This document shows, piece by piece, positions 1 to 10,552 of a stretch of DNA of 44,364 bases. Under the pieces are notes generated by a model. The model worked only from the letters and a program-made list of their open reading frames with translations, had not been told where the DNA came from and ran no database searches. The position numbers were made by a program, and so were the translations under genes. Numbering within the stretch: position 1 is the first letter of the stretch; the number at the start of each line of letters is the position of its first letter. Source of the DNA: an uncultured Pelagibacteraceae bacterium (GTDB taxonomy: Bacteria; Pseudomonadota; Alphaproteobacteria; Pelagibacterales; Pelagibacteraceae); the NCBI GenBank assembly GCA_902589505.1, contig CACITE010000009.1:1-44364 (forward strand), given 5' to 3'.

Positions 1-1260
1 TTTTTTTTAAACAACACTTCGTTTGCCGATCAATATTATTTTAAAGATTGTAAACTAAGCAACGCTGTTTCAGGTAGTTATATAATTAATTTAGATAAAA
101 AAGTTATTGAGGCAACTTTATTAGGAATAGACGGAACAGTCCAAAAATTTTATGACAAAATAAAACTTGTAGGAAAAGATCAAATTATTAGTGAAAAAAT
201 TGAAAGCGGAAAAGGAGATACAATTTATTTTGAATATTACTTAAATGCTAAATCTAAAACAGTTACTAAATTGCAGTATAAAAAAGAAAGTGGGATCGAT
301 ATGGATATGTTTAGAATCCAATCAAGAAGAAAAAGTGACTGTCTTGACGTTAAAGCTGATTGGGATAAAGATAAAATCGAGAAAGCTGAGGCTAGTAAGG
401 AACAAGAGCAAATTTTAAAAGCTCAAAAAAAATTAAAAAAAGAACAAAGCTCAATAGCCTTGTGTGAAGACGATAATCATGAGAAATGGACAAATTGTAA
501 AGGCTCTTACACAACGGAAGCTGGACATAATTATGATGGATTTTTTAAAGAAGGAAAAATTGTTAAAGGCGTAGCCATATTTTCGGGTGGATCAAAGTAT
601 GTTGGAGATTTTAAAAATTATAAACCTCACGGATATGGAAATTTTGCTTGGGTAAATGGAGACAAATATTATGGAGAATGGAAAAATGGTAAAAGCCATG
701 GAAATGGAACAAAAATTTGGAATGATGGTAGAGAATACTCCGGAACATTTGAAAATGATAAATTGCATGGAAGCGGAACACTTTACTACCCAGATGGAAA
801 AAAATTTGTTGGTGAATTTGTAAATGGAAAACGTCATGGAATAGGAACTTTTAATTATTCTGACGGAACGTCATTTATAGGAGAATTTGTTTTGGGAAAA
901 CAAAAAGGATTAGGAGAATGTGTTAATGTTGATGGTACAAGTGTTCCTTGTGAAAAAAAAATCGAGGCTAAAGCTCAGGATATTTTACAAAAAGATATGC
1001 ATAAAATTTCTCTAGTGGCAAAAAAATGGGTAAGAATTAGTCAGTACGAAAATAATACCAAAAAGGGAAAAAAAGTTATGGATAAATTAAAAGCGGATTT
1101 TGAAGCAAAAGCTTTTGAATTATGTTCGTCAAAGGGCAAGCATAAAGTTTTAAGAAAAACTATAGAAGTATTAGATTACGATGAAACTCCAGCTTATGGT
1201 TTAGAAACTAAACTGAAAATAGGTATTAGTGGTGTTGTTCAATGTAAGGATAATTTATAA
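1..1260 (+). CDS. MORN-repeat protein, 5' end outside the window
   Basis: The frame is open from base 1 to the TAA at 1258-1260, so at least 419 residues are visible and the real start lies to the left. A TTG at 271 in this frame is an internal leucine codon, not a convincing start. Residues about 178-305 of the visible frame hold five to six MORN repeats of the form YxGxFxxGxxHGxGxxxxxDG. In general these repeats form an elongated beta hairpin solenoid that binds proteins or membranes. The part before them (residues 1-175) and the charged C-terminal part (306-419, with a cysteine near each end) match nothing I recognise. Function is unknown; a structural or envelope-associated role is only a guess. 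pseF follows after 53 bases on the same strand. Confidence 0.85.
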   Translation, partial: FFLNNTSFADQYYFKDCKLSNAVSGSYIINLDKKVIEATLLGIDGTVQKFYDKIKLVGKDQIISEKIESGKGDTIYFEYYLNAKSKTVTKLQYKKESGIDMDMFRIQSRRKSDCLDVKADWDKDKIEKAEASKEQEQILKAQKKLKKEQSSIALCEDDNHEKWTNCKGSYTTEAGHNYDGFFKEGKIVKGVAIFSGGSKYVGDFKNYKPHGYGNFAWVNGDKYYGEWKNGKSHGNGTKIWNDGREYSGTFENDKLHGSGTLYYPDGKKFVGEFVNGKRHGIGTFNYSDGTSFIGEFVLGKQKGLGECVNVDGTSVPCEKKIEAKAQDILQKDMHKISLVAKKWVRISQYENNTKKGKKVMDKLKADFEAKAFELCSSKGKHKVLRKTIEVLDYDETPAYGLETKLKIGISGVVQCKDNL

Positions 1261-1313
1261 AAACACTTATATTTTGTTATACTTAGGATAATAATTTAAT
1301 TTCTATTACAATC

Positions 1314-2042
1314 ATGAAGCCAGTTTGTATTATACCAGCTAGAAAAGGAAGCAAAAGAATCAAAAACAAAAATATAAAATTATTTTTAGGAAAACCTTTA
1401 ATAAGCTACACAATAAAAATTGCAAAAAAATCAAAATTATTTAGTAGAATAATTGTTTCAACAGATAGTAAAAAAATTGCAAGAATTGCGAAAAATAATG
1501 GTGCAGATGTTCCATTTATCAGGAATAAAAAAATATCTAACGATTATGCTACATCAATAGAAGTTTTGTTAGATTGTATTCATAAAATTAAATCAAAAAA
1601 TATTAAATATCATTTTCTTCTTTACCCTGGTGCAGTTTTAATAAATAAAAATGATCTAGTTAAGGCTTATCAAATAATCAAGAAAAAAAAAGCTCAACGC
1701 CTTGCGGTAATGACAAATTATAATGTTTCTCCGGAAGGAGCTTGTAAAATAATAAAAAACAATTTTATAAATTTCAATTGGCCAAAACACAATACTATTA
1801 ATTCCAAAAGAAAAAAACGTTTAGTAAAATCTTCTAAAATAATTCACGACACAGGATCATTTTATATATACGAAACAAAAGCGCTATTGACCGCAGAAAA
1901 AAAGAAAGTCGCTAATAGCTATTATTTTATTAGTAAAAAAAAAACTACTTACTATTTGTTGCACAGATTAAAATCGGTTGATATCAACACTATGGAAGAT
2001 TTTAAATTTGCCGAATTTTTGTATAAATTTAATCTTAAATAA
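1314..2042 (+). CDS. pseF: Pseudaminic acid cytidylyltransferase-like (PseF/NeuA family)
   Basis: 242 residues. Enzymes of this family transfer CMP from CTP to a nonulosonic acid, giving the activated sugar for surface glycans. The N terminus shows the nucleotide-binding signature IIPARKGSKRIKNKN and then FLGKPLISY, diagnostic of CMP-nonulosonate synthetases. The DTGSFYIY stretch and the C-terminal VDINTMEDFKFAE resemble PseF more than NeuA. The ATG at 1314 puts the signature at residue 5, as in relatives. It contains an A10 run near 1935-1944. No other pse, leg or neu gene lies in the window, so the sugar could be pseudaminic, legionaminic or another nonulosonic acid. It converges on tRNA-Ser. 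Family is sure; exact substrate is not. Confidence 0.75.
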   Translation: MKPVCIIPARKGSKRIKNKNIKLFLGKPLISYTIKIAKKSKLFSRIIVSTDSKKIARIAKNNGADVPFIRNKKISNDYATSIEVLLDCIHKIKSKNIKYHFLLYPGAVLINKNDLVKAYQIIKKKKAQRLAVMTNYNVSPEGACKIIKNNFINFNWPKHNTINSKRKKRLVKSSKIIHDTGSFYIYETKALLTAEKKKVANSYYFISKKKTTYYLLHRLKSVDINTMEDFKFAEFLYKFNLK

Positions 2043-2055
2043 ATTAACAATTAAA

Positions 2056-2145
2056 TGGCGGAGAGAGTGGGATTCGAACCCACGGTACCTTTGACAGTAC
2101 ACAAGCTTTCCAAGCCTGCGCCTTAAACCGCTCGGCCATCTCTCC
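2056..2145 (-). tRNA. tRNA-Ser(GGA)
   Basis: On the minus strand the acceptor GGAGAGA pairs with TCTCTCC, followed by discriminator G and an encoded CCA (2058-2056). The anticodon loop TTGGAAA gives anticodon GGA, the D-arm box reads GCCGAGCGGTTTAAGGC, the T arm holds GGTTCGAATCC, and there is the long variable arm expected of tRNA-Ser. Its 5' end lies only 2 bases after the lepA stop codon (2148-2150) on the same strand, so it is probably cut out of the lepA transcript. Confidence 0.97.
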
Positions 2146-2147
2146 AT

Positions 2148-3956
2148 CTAAGTTTCTTTATTTATTCTCAAAACTCCGATAAAAGCTTCTTGAGGAATTT
2201 CAACTTTGCCAAATTGTTTTGCTCTGGCTTTTCCTTTTTTTTGTTTATCTAATAATTTTCTTTTTCTATCTCTTGCTCCCCCTCCATGAATTTTGGTAAG
2301 GACGTCTTTTTTAAATCCTTTAATTGTTTCTCTGGCAATAATTTTCCCTCCTATAGCAGCCTGGATAGGAATTTGAAAATTATGTCGTGGAATTAATTCT
2401 TTAAGTTTTTCACAAACTTGTCGACCTTGAGACTGGGCAAAATCTTTATAAATAATCATGGATAAGGCGTCCACAGGCTCCGCGTTAACAAGTATTCCCA
2501 TTTTAACTAAATTTCCTTCTTTATAACCTGTGATTTCATAATCAAAACTAGCATAACCACTCGATAAAGATTTAAGACGATCATAAAAATCAAAAACAAC
2601 TTCGTTTAATGGTAGTTCATAACTTAGGACTGCACGATTTCCTGAATAGGTCAAATTATTTTGAATTCCTCTTTTGTCTTGGCATATTTTAATAATTGAG
2701 CCTAAATATTGATCTGGGGTAATTATTGTGGCTTTTATCCAAGGCTCTTCTATTGATAATATTTGAGTTGGATCCGGCATGTCAGTTGGATTTTGCAATT
2801 CTTTAGTAGATCCATCTCTTTTATTAATTTTATAAATTACACCGGGCGTTGTTGTTATAAGATTGATATCAAATTCTCTCTCTAATCTTTGTGTTACTAT
2901 TTCTAGATGAAGTAGACCTAAAAAACCGCAACGAAAACCTAGCCCCAAAGCACTCGAAGCTTCTGGTTCATATGAAAAACTGGAATCATTAAGTTTTAAT
3001 TTTGCAATTCCATCTTTAAGTTTTTGATACTCAGAATTATCAACCGGAAACAAGCCACAGAAAACCACTGGTTTACTTGGTTTAAATCCTGGTAATGGCT
3101 TATCTATAGGATTTTTTACATCGCATATAGTATCTCCTACTTTGGTATCAGATAAATTTTTTATTCCTGTAATAATAAAACCAATTTCTCCTGATGAAAT
3201 TTTATCTACATCTTTTGGTTTTGGAGTAAAAACTCCAACTTTCTCGATTGTATGTTCAGTATTATTTGACATCATTCTAATTTTCATTCCCTTTTTTAAA
3301 CTTCCGTCAATAGCTCTTACCAAAATTACGACTCCCAAGTAACTGTCATACCAACTATCTACAAGCAAACACTTCAAAGGCTTTTCAAAATTTCCTTTGG
3401 GAGGAGGTAAAATTTTTACTATAGATTCTAAAATATCATCTACCCCTTCGCCTGTTTTTCCAGAGCAATTTATTGTTTTGGTTGTATCTATCCCAATAAC
3501 ATCTTCGATTTGTTTTTTTACCTTTTCAGTGTCTGAAGCTGGTAAATCAATCTTGTTTAGTACAGGAATAATTTCATGGTTATTATCAAGCGCTTGATAT
3601 ACGTTAGCCAAGGTTTGTGCTTCAACCCCTTGTGAGCTGTCAACAATCAAAATAGAGCCTTCGCAAGCTGACAATGATCTGCTAACCTCGTAACTAAAAT
3701 CAACATGACCTGGTGTATCAATAATATTAAGGATGTAATCTTTTCCATCTTTTGCTTTATAGGTTAATCGAACTGTTTGTGCTTTTATTGTAATGCCTCT
3801 TTCTCTCTCTATGTCCATTGAATCTAAAACTTGTTCTTTCATTTCTCTTTCTGTAAGACCTCCGCATTTATGAATTAATCTATCTGCTAAAGTAGATTTT
3901 CCGTGGTCTATGTGCGCAATTATTGAAAAATTGCGAATATTTTCATTACTGGACAT
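2148..3956 (-). CDS. lepA: Elongation factor 4 (LepA), back-translocating GTPase
   Basis: 602 residues, close to the 599 of E. coli LepA. LepA is a ribosome-bound GTPase acting on translocation and on ribosome biogenesis. The G1 motif AHIDHGKS is at residues 14-21, followed by the G3 motif DTPGH and G4 NKID. The C-terminal LepA-specific domain is present, with the basic [19 protein letters not shown] segment near the end. The start ATG shares one base with the pheT stop (TAATG at 3958-3954), so the two are translationally coupled. lepA is the last protein gene of the thrS-infC-rpmI-rplT-pheST run and ends 2 bases before tRNA-Ser. Confidence 0.97.
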   Translation of the reverse strand: MSSNENIRNFSIIAHIDHGKSTLADRLIHKCGGLTEREMKEQVLDSMDIERERGITIKAQTVRLTYKAKDGKDYILNIIDTPGHVDFSYEVSRSLSACEGSILIVDSSQGVEAQTLANVYQALDNNHEIIPVLNKIDLPASDTEKVKKQIEDVIGIDTTKTINCSGKTGEGVDDILESIVKILPPPKGNFEKPLKCLLVDSWYDSYLGVVILVRAIDGSLKKGMKIRMMSNNTEHTIEKVGVFTPKPKDVDKISSGEIGFIITGIKNLSDTKVGDTICDVKNPIDKPLPGFKPSKPVVFCGLFPVDNSEYQKLKDGIAKLKLNDSSFSYEPEASSALGLGFRCGFLGLLHLEIVTQRLEREFDINLITTTPGVIYKINKRDGSTKELQNPTDMPDPTQILSIEEPWIKATIITPDQYLGSIIKICQDKRGIQNNLTYSGNRAVLSYELPLNEVVFDFYDRLKSLSSGYASFDYEITGYKEGNLVKMGILVNAEPVDALSMIIYKDFAQSQGRQVCEKLKELIPRHNFQIPIQAAIGGKIIARETIKGFKKDVLTKIHGGGARDRKRKLLDKQKKGKARAKQFGKVEIPQEAFIGVLRINKET

Positions 3957-6358
3957 TAGGATCTTAGAGTAGCGCCTGTTGTTTCTTGAACTATTGATAT
4001 TATTTTTTTACTTACTTCCTCAATATCTTTCTCACTTAAAGTTTTATCTTTAGGTTCTAATGTTACACTAAAGGCTATAGATTTCTTGCCTGATGTAATA
4101 TTTTCTCCTTGATAAACATCAAAAATTTTAACATTTTTTATTAAATTCTTATCAATTTTTTTAACAAAATTTATAATTTCTCCAGAGCTATATTTTTCAT
4201 CAATTACAAAAGCAAAATCTCTGACCACTTTTTGATAATCAGAAACAACAAATTGGGGTTTTGCTTCTCTAATTTTCTTTCTAGACTCAGGCACATTATC
4301 TAAAAAAATTTCAAAACCTAAAATATTATCTGTTTTTAAATCTAATTTTTTAATAATTGATGGATGAATTTCTCCAAAGTATGCTAATTCTGGGCCGCTT
4401 GAAGATCCCAATGACAATAAGCCAGATCTTCCGGGGTGGTACCATTTTTTTGATTTATTGCTGACTGTTATCTTTGAACTATCAATACCAATTTCATTTA
4501 AAATTCTTAAAGCATCATTTTTAATATCAAAAACGTCAAAGTTTCTCTCTTTTTCAATCCAATTTTTTCTTGAGTATTTTCCTGTTTTAATTGCACCAAT
4601 CATAGTTGATTGTTCTCCAGGTTTGTTGCCTTTAAAAATAGGTCCTATCTCGAACATCATTAAATCTTCAAAATTTCTATGAATGTTTTTTTTAGCTCCA
4701 ATAATTAAATTTGAATAAAGTGATGATCTAAGTACATCTAAATCAGTCGAAATAGGATTGGATAATTTTATCTCACTTTTTAAATCTGAAAATAGAATAT
4801 TTGTTTTTGAATCTGTAAATGACCAGGTAACTGCTTCGGTATAACCCTTTGCCGCAACTGATCTTTGAGCAAAATGAAAAATTTTTTGTCTATAATTTAA
4901 TGTATCTTTAACATTTTCCTTTTCAGGACTAATTAAAGGAACTTTATCATAACCTTTAATTCTCGTTAACTCTTCTATAAGATCTATATCTTCTTTAATA
5001 TCTGGCCTCCAAGTTGGTGGCAAAACTTTCATTTTCTTTCCATTCATTTTTAAAGAACAGCCTAGAGATGTCAAAATTTTTTTTATTTCTGCACTAGTAA
5101 TTGTAAATCCAATAACTTTGGAAAATTTTTCTGGTTCTAAATCAATTATTTTTCTTTCATCTTTTAACTTGCCTTCTATTGAAAACTTGCTTGCTTCACC
5201 TCCACACATATCCAATATCATACATATTCCAAGTTCTAGACCTATTTTTATAGAATCAGGATCTATACCTCTTTCAAACCTATATTTTGCATCAGTATCA
5301 ATGTTTAGCATTTTGGAAGTTTTCCTGGTTGAGGTTGGAAAAAAATATGCGGATTCTAATAAAATATTTTTTGTAGACATTTCTGTGCCAGATCTAGTTC
5401 CGCCGATAATTCCTCCAAGACCCAAAACACCTGATTTATCACTTATTGCACACATATTGTTTTCAAGTGTATATTTTTTATTATCCAGAGCTTCAAATGA
5501 CTCACCTTTTTTTGAATTTCTAACAATAATTTCCTGATCAATCTTATCAGCATCATAAGCATGCAAAGGTCGATTTAAATCAAACATTACATAATTAGTA
5601 GCGTCTACAATTGCCGAAACTGGTTTCAAACCTAAAGAAATAATTCGTTTTTTAAGCCAATCAGGACTTTCTTTGTTTTGAACATTTCTAATATAAACAC
5701 TTCCAAAAATAGCACATCCTTGTCCTTTTTCTTTTTTTATTGAAACTTTAATTGGATTTTTAAATTTTTGATTTATTTTAATAGGAGGTTGTTTTTTCAA
5801 GCGCCCAATGCCAGAAGATGCTAAATCCCTGGCAATGCCTCTAACTCCTAAACAATCAGGCCTGTTTGGAGTAATAGCAATATCCATAGTTTTTTCTCCA
5901 GTATTTTTAAAATATTTTTCTCCAATATTTTTTTCTTTTTTATTTAACTCAATAATTCCCTCTTTATCTGAAGATTCATTAAGTTCATATCCCGAACAAA
6001 GCATTCCGTGAGATTCTATTCCTCTTATTTTTGCTATTTTCAATTTCATATTAGTTTTAGGAACAACTGATCCTGGAGGTGCATAAACCGCAAACAAACC
6101 TTCCCTGGCATTTTGAGCCCCACAGACAACTTTAACTAATGTTCCTGAGCCTATATCTATATCGCAAAGTTTTAGTTTATCTGCGTTAGGATGTTTTTGT
6201 AATTTTATAACTTTACAAACAATAAAGTTATCTAGGTTTGCATTTGATGATTTTATATTTTCTACTTCCAACCCAATCTCTGTCAAACGTTCTGCAACTT
6301 GATTTAAGTTTGCTTTAGTTTCTAAATGATTTTTTATCCAAGACAAAGAAGTTATCAT
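3956..6358 (-). CDS. pheT: Phenylalanyl-tRNA synthetase beta subunit
   Basis: 800 residues (E. coli about 795). This is the large subunit of the alpha2-beta2 enzyme that charges tRNA-Phe; it carries the editing site and tRNA-binding modules. In order there are an N-terminal EMAP-like tRNA-binding domain (about residues 40-150, with [14 protein letters not shown]), the B3/B4 editing region, B5, the catalytic-like core and a C-terminal FDX-ACB anticodon-binding domain (from about residue 705, beginning near [13 protein letters not shown]). Its start overlaps the pheS stop by 4 bases (ATGA, 6358-6355), and its stop overlaps the lepA start by one. Confidence 0.97.
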   Translation of the reverse strand: MITSLSWIKNHLETKANLNQVAERLTEIGLEVENIKSSNANLDNFIVCKVIKLQKHPNADKLKLCDIDIGSGTLVKVVCGAQNAREGLFAVYAPPGSVVPKTNMKLKIAKIRGIESHGMLCSGYELNESSDKEGIIELNKKEKNIGEKYFKNTGEKTMDIAITPNRPDCLGVRGIARDLASSGIGRLKKQPPIKINQKFKNPIKVSIKKEKGQGCAIFGSVYIRNVQNKESPDWLKKRIISLGLKPVSAIVDATNYVMFDLNRPLHAYDADKIDQEIIVRNSKKGESFEALDNKKYTLENNMCAISDKSGVLGLGGIIGGTRSGTEMSTKNILLESAYFFPTSTRKTSKMLNIDTDAKYRFERGIDPDSIKIGLELGICMILDMCGGEASKFSIEGKLKDERKIIDLEPEKFSKVIGFTITSAEIKKILTSLGCSLKMNGKKMKVLPPTWRPDIKEDIDLIEELTRIKGYDKVPLISPEKENVKDTLNYRQKIFHFAQRSVAAKGYTEAVTWSFTDSKTNILFSDLKSEIKLSNPISTDLDVLRSSLYSNLIIGAKKNIHRNFEDLMMFEIGPIFKGNKPGEQSTMIGAIKTGKYSRKNWIEKERNFDVFDIKNDALRILNEIGIDSSKITVSNKSKKWYHPGRSGLLSLGSSSGPELAYFGEIHPSIIKKLDLKTDNILGFEIFLDNVPESRKKIREAKPQFVVSDYQKVVRDFAFVIDEKYSSGEIINFVKKIDKNLIKNVKIFDVYQGENITSGKKSIAFSVTLEPKDKTLSEKDIEEVSKKIISIVQETTGATLRS

Positions 6359-7422
6359 CTGCTTAAACCTCTATAATTTGTAGGTACATCAAGTGGATCA
6401 AATCCGTAAAACTCTAACCATCTGATATCGCTTTCAAAAAAAGCTCTAAGATCATTGATTCCATATTTCAACATTGCTAATCGATCTATTCCTACACCGA
6501 AAGCATATCCCTGATATTGTTTTGAATTAACTTTTGCATTTTTTAAGACTTGAGGATGAACCATTCCACAACCAAGTATTTCTAACCACTTGTCACCTTC
6601 TCCAATTTTAATTTTTCCATCTTGAATTTTGTATCCAATATCAACTTCCGCAGAAGGTTCTGTAAAAGGAAAATGACTAGGTCTAAACCTTATTTTCACT
6701 TTTTCAACTTCAAAAAATTTTTTAACAAAATAATATAAACAACCTTTAAGATGTCCCATATTAATATTCCTATCAATATGTAAGCCTTCTAATTGATGAA
6801 ACATCGGTGAATGAGTTTGATCACTATCATGTCTATAAGTTCTTCCAGGAGCAATTATTTTAAAAGGCGGTTTACTTTTTAACATAGTTCTAATTTGTAC
6901 TGGGGATGTGTGTGTTCTTAAAAGCAAATCTTTAGTATTACTTAGATAAAAAGTATCATGCATATCTCTTGCTGGATGATTTTCAGGTGTGTTGAGAGCA
7001 GAAAAATTATAATATTCATTTTCAACATCAGGACCTTCCTCAACTGAAAATCCAATTTCAGAAAATATAGAAGTAACTTCATCTATAACTTGTGAAACTG
7101 GATGAATTTTACCTGTAAAAAAAGTTCTGCCAGGTAAAGTGACATCTATTTTTTCATTTTTAAGCTTTTTGTTTATTTCCGATTGATCAAAATTTTCAAG
7201 TTTTTTTTCTAATATTTCTGTTACTTTTGTTTTTAAAAAATTTAAGTTTGAAGCATAATCTTTTCTTTGTAATTGTTCTAAACTACCAATTTTTTTAAAA
7301 AGTTCAGTTATAATTCCTTTTTTTCCAAAAATTTCGGTTTTAATTGATTCGTATGAGCTACGATCTTTTATGCTTTTTATTTTATTTAAAATTTCCGATT
7401 CGATTTGATTAAAATTTTCCAT
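6355..7422 (-). CDS. pheS: Phenylalanyl-tRNA synthetase alpha subunit
   Basis: 355 residues (E. coli 327). This is the catalytic class II subunit that activates phenylalanine and joins it to tRNA-Phe. An N-terminal coiled coil (about 1-90) is followed by the class II core: [21 protein letters not shown] (motif 2 area), [10 protein letters not shown], and motif 3 as [14 protein letters not shown] near residues 310-323. It lies 55 bases after rplT, the longest gap within this run after thrS, and overlaps pheT by 4 bases. The rplT-pheS-pheT order is the standard bacterial one. Confidence 0.97.
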   Translation of the reverse strand: MENFNQIESEILNKIKSIKDRSSYESIKTEIFGKKGIITELFKKIGSLEQLQRKDYASNLNFLKTKVTEILEKKLENFDQSEINKKLKNEKIDVTLPGRTFFTGKIHPVSQVIDEVTSIFSEIGFSVEEGPDVENEYYNFSALNTPENHPARDMHDTFYLSNTKDLLLRTHTSPVQIRTMLKSKPPFKIIAPGRTYRHDSDQTHSPMFHQLEGLHIDRNINMGHLKGCLYYFVKKFFEVEKVKIRFRPSHFPFTEPSAEVDIGYKIQDGKIKIGEGDKWLEILGCGMVHPQVLKNAKVNSKQYQGYAFGVGIDRLAMLKYGINDLRAFFESDIRWLEFYGFDPLDVPTNYRGLSR

Positions 7423-7477
7423 ATCAAAATTTCTCTAATGATTCTCTCTTTTGATTACGATAATAGAAATAAGTCCC

Positions 7478-7834
7478 TTAGTTAAGGGAGGATTGTACTT
7501 TTTTTACAATAGATTTAAATACTTTTGGATTATTATAGGCTATATCAGCTAAAACTTTTCTATCTAGCTTAATTCCTGACTTATTAAGACCATCAATAAA
7601 CTTTGAATAAGTTATTCCTTCTTCTCGCACTCCTGCGTTTATTCTCTGTATCCACAAAGATCTAAATTCTCTTTTTTTTGCTCTTCTATCCCTATAAGCA
7701 TATTGCATTGCTTTTTCTAAGGACTGTTTTGCTACACGAATAGTATTTTTTCTTCTTCCGTACTGGCCCTTGACCTGTTTTAATACTTTTTTGTGGCGTG
7801 CATGACTAGTAACTCCTCTTTTTACTCTCGACAT
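7478..7834 (-). CDS. rplT: 50S ribosomal protein L20
   Basis: 118 residues, the usual length. It starts [19 protein letters not shown] and carries the strongly basic N-terminal extension, then the [19 protein letters not shown] signature. L20 is an early assembly protein of the large subunit that binds 23S rRNA; in some bacteria it represses its own operon. Only one base separates its start from the rpmI stop, so the two are probably coupled. Confidence 0.98.
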   Translation of the reverse strand: MSRVKRGVTSHARHKKVLKQVKGQYGRRKNTIRVAKQSLEKAMQYAYRDRRAKKREFRSLWIQRINAGVREEGITYSKFIDGLNKSGIKLDRKVLADIAYNNPKVFKSIVKKVQSSLN

Positions 7835-7835
7835 T

Positions 7836-8042
7836 TTAACCTCTCAAGCTGTAAGGCATATATGACTTAACAATTTTCGAATCTTGTTTAGACATAATTG
7901 TTGTACCTCTTTGTTTTCTTATTTGCGAATTAGTTCTTTTAATCATACCATGTCTTTTGCCAGATTGTGGCATTTTAACTTTTCCACTAGCAGTTAATTT
8001 AAATCTTTTTTTTGCAGAACTCTTAGTTTTCAATTTAGGCAT
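7836..8042 (-). CDS. rpmI: 50S ribosomal protein L35
   Basis: 68 residues, typical for L35. It begins [15 protein letters not shown] and contains [19 protein letters not shown], the family signature of this small basic large-subunit protein. It lies 47 bases after infC and one base before rplT. The 47-base gap (8043-8089) is AT-rich and shows no clear hairpin or terminator. Confidence 0.98.
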   Translation of the reverse strand: MPKLKTKSSAKKRFKLTASGKVKMPQSGKRHGMIKRTNSQIRKQRGTTIMSKQDSKIVKSYMPYSLRG

Positions 8043-8089
8043 AAAATTAATGCCGTTTATACAAATTTTATATTTAATTTACAATAAAA

Positions 8090-8635
8090 TTATAATGGCT
8101 GAATTATCATAATGATTTGCTTTCCTTCGAATTTTGGCTCTATCTCGATCTTTCCAAGTTCAGAAGTGTCTTTAATGATACGATCCATAAGTTCATTACC
8201 TAAATGTGTGTGTTGCATTTCTCTTCCTTTAAATTTCACTGTAAATTTTACTTTGTCACCTTTTTCCAAAAACTTTTTAGCATTTTTAATTTTAAAATTA
8301 TAATCGTGAATTTCTGTAACTGGCCTAAGTTTAATTTCTTTTAAATTAATAATTTTTTGTTTTTTCTTAGCTTTGTTTGCTTTTTTTTGTAAATCGTACT
8401 TATATTTTCCTATATCGATAATTTTACAAACTGGAGGATTGGCGTTTGGCGAAATTTCAATTAAATCTAAACCTTCTCGTTTAGCAATGTTTATTGCCTC
8501 TCGAGTGGAAAGCGTTCCAAGATTTGTTCCATCGCTGCTTATAACTTGAACTTCTTGTGAACGAATTTTTTCATTTGCCCTCGGTCCTAAAGGTTTTGTT
8601 CTTTTTTGAAAATAGTTTTTATACTGAAAGGACAC
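8090..8635 (-). CDS. infC: Translation initiation factor IF-3
   Basis: 181 residues (E. coli 180). IF-3 binds the 30S subunit, blocks premature joining with 50S and checks the initiator tRNA and start codon. The N domain has GPRANEKIRSQEVQVI and GTLSTREAINIAKREGLDLIEI; the C domain has KIKNAKKFLEKGDKVKFTVKFKGREMQH. The start I chose is GTG at 8635-8633, directly after the thrS TAA (8638-8636) with no base between. There is no upstream alternative because thrS occupies the sequence, and the next in-frame ATG lies far inside. Many bacteria start infC with a rare codon so that IF-3 limits its own synthesis; GTG here may be a mild version of this. Confidence 0.96.
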   Translation of the reverse strand: MSFQYKNYFQKRTKPLGPRANEKIRSQEVQVISSDGTNLGTLSTREAINIAKREGLDLIEISPNANPPVCKIIDIGKYKYDLQKKANKAKKKQKIINLKEIKLRPVTEIHDYNFKIKNAKKFLEKGDKVKFTVKFKGREMQHTHLGNELMDRIIKDTSELGKIEIEPKFEGKQIIMIIQPL

Positions 8636-10552
8636 TTAATTTATTGGTAGTTTATTTTTTTTTGATATTTGTTTAATTGCTAGATCAAGTGACAAGGTTT
8701 CTTGTTTTTCTGATCCCAATTTTCTTATAGTGACACTTTTATTTTTCTTTTCTTTTTGACCACAAATTAACAAAAGCGGGACTTTTGATAACGAATGCTC
8801 TCTAATCTTATAATTTATTTTTTGATTTTTTAAATCCACCTCGGTGTTTATACCTGCTTTCGTACATTCTTCAAATATTTTTTTTGCATAATTATCAAAT
8901 TCTGAGGCTATCGGAAGAACAACTACCTGTAGTGGGGCTAACCATAATGGTAATTTTCCAGCGTAATGTTCTATTAAAATTCCAATAAATCTTTCTAAAG
9001 AGCCGAATAAAGCTCTATGTAACATAACTGGAATTTTTTTTGTTCCATCGTTGGAAATATAAGATGCTCCAAGTCTTGATGGTAAATTTAAATCAACCTG
9101 TAAAGTGCCACATTGCCAATCTCTTCCAATAGTGTCTCGAAGCACAAAATCTATCTTTGGTCCATAAAACGCACCTTCGCCTTTATTGATTTCATATTTT
9201 AATTTTGATTGTTTTATTGCTTTTAACAATGCAGTTTCTGCTTTATCCCAAATCTTGTCGTCACCAACTCTTTTCTCTGGTCTATCTGAAAATTGCAAAA
9301 GAACATTTGAAAATCCTAAGTCTTTATAAATCTCAAGTATTAATTTTGTTACACTCAAGCACTGTTCAGTAATTTGATCTTCGGTACAAAAAATATGGGC
9401 ATCATCTTGTGTAAAAGCTCTAACTCTTAACAAACCATGTAGTGCTCCAGAAGGTTCATATCTGTGCACTTTACCAAACTCTGATAACTTAAGCGGAAGA
9501 TCTCTATAACTTTTTAACCCTTGATTAAACACTTGTATACAACCAGGGCAATTCATTGGTTTAATTGCAAAAGTTTTTTCATCGGGCGTTTCAGAAGTAA
9601 ACATATTATCACCAAATTTTTCCCAATGCCCAGATTGTTCCCACAAAGTTTTGTCTAACATTTCGGGTGTATTAATTTCTCTATAACCAGCGTTCTTTTG
9701 TTTTGCTCTCATGTAATCAACTAATTTTTGAAATAAAGTCCAACCTTTGTGATGCCAAAATACTGCTCCGGGACTTTCTTCTCTAAAATGAAATAAATCC
9801 ATTTCTTTCCCAAGTTTTCTATGGTCTCTTTTTTCTGCTTCTTCAAGACGCACTAAATATTCATCAAGTTCCTTTTGAGATGGCCAAGATGTTCCGTAAA
9901 TTCTTTGCAACATTTCATTTTTTGAATCTCCTCTCCAATAGGCACCGGAAACTTTTGTAAGTTTAAAATACTTTCCAATCTTTCCCGTTGAATTAAGGTG
10001 AGGACCCCGACATAGATCGTACCATTTTCCATGATAATATATGGAGACCTCCTGGTCTTTTGGAATACTATCAACAAGCTCTACTTTATATTTTTCTCCA
10101 ATATTCTTATAATGGTCTTTGGTCTTTTTTCTTTCCCAAACTTCTCTTTTCGTGGGCTCATCCTTTTCAACAATTTCTTTCATTTTTTTTTCTATTTTTT
10201 CTAGATCTTGAGGAGTAAATGGTTCTTTCCTATAAAAATCATAATAAAAACCATCTTTAATAGCTGGACCAATAGCTATTTTTGTTCCAGGAAACAATTC
10301 TTGAACTGCCATTGCCATAATATGTGTAGCATCATGTCTCATAGCGTCTAATCCTTCCTTGTCTTTAGAAGTAATTATTTTTACTTTAGAATCTTTTTGA
10401 ATTTGATAGCTTAAATCTTTCAGCTCACCGTCAACCTCCATTATTAGTGCAGCTTTTTCTAAACTTTTGCTAATTTTTTTTGCTATTTCAAAACCATTTA
10501 TTGCTTTTGAAAATGGAATTTTTTTACCATCTGGTAGTTTTATATCTGGCAT
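8636..10552 (-). CDS. thrS: Threonyl-tRNA synthetase
   Basis: 638 residues (E. coli 642). It charges tRNA-Thr and hydrolyses mischarged Ser-tRNA. In order: TGS domain (1-62), editing domain with H73 and H77 (HDATH) and C181/H185 (CRGPH), class II core with zinc-binding Cys in MNCPGC and His in HRYEPSGALHG and MLHRALFGSLERF, and a C-terminal anticodon-binding domain. The editing histidines fall at the same numbers as in E. coli, which supports this start. The ATG immediately follows the stop of the upstream glycosyltransferase (TAAATG), so its expression may depend on that gene's transcript. Confidence 0.97.
   Translation of the reverse strand: MPDIKLPDGKKIPFSKAINGFEIAKKISKSLEKAALIMEVDGELKDLSYQIQKDSKVKIITSKDKEGLDAMRHDATHIMAMAVQELFPGTKIAIGPAIKDGFYYDFYRKEPFTPQDLEKIEKKMKEIVEKDEPTKREVWERKKTKDHYKNIGEKYKVELVDSIPKDQEVSIYYHGKWYDLCRGPHLNSTGKIGKYFKLTKVSGAYWRGDSKNEMLQRIYGTSWPSQKELDEYLVRLEEAEKRDHRKLGKEMDLFHFREESPGAVFWHHKGWTLFQKLVDYMRAKQKNAGYREINTPEMLDKTLWEQSGHWEKFGDNMFTSETPDEKTFAIKPMNCPGCIQVFNQGLKSYRDLPLKLSEFGKVHRYEPSGALHGLLRVRAFTQDDAHIFCTEDQITEQCLSVTKLILEIYKDLGFSNVLLQFSDRPEKRVGDDKIWDKAETALLKAIKQSKLKYEINKGEGAFYGPKIDFVLRDTIGRDWQCGTLQVDLNLPSRLGASYISNDGTKKIPVMLHRALFGSLERFIGILIEHYAGKLPLWLAPLQVVVLPIASEFDNYAKKIFEECTKAGINTEVDLKNQKINYKIREHSLSKVPLLLICGQKEKKNKSVTIRKLGSEKQETLSLDLAIKQISKKNKLPIN

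Noticed and set aside
592-837. Minus-strand ORF opposite the MORN repeats
   Set aside because: An antisense shadow created by the repetitive MORN codons; no own signals.
271-1260. MORN gene starting at TTG 271
   Set aside because: The same frame is open back to base 1 with protein-like content, so the TTG is an internal Leu codon and the gene is cut by the window edge.
5118-5537. 139-codon plus-strand ORF opposite pheT
   Set aside because: Lies wholly antisense to a conserved gene and has no domain; a shadow frame.
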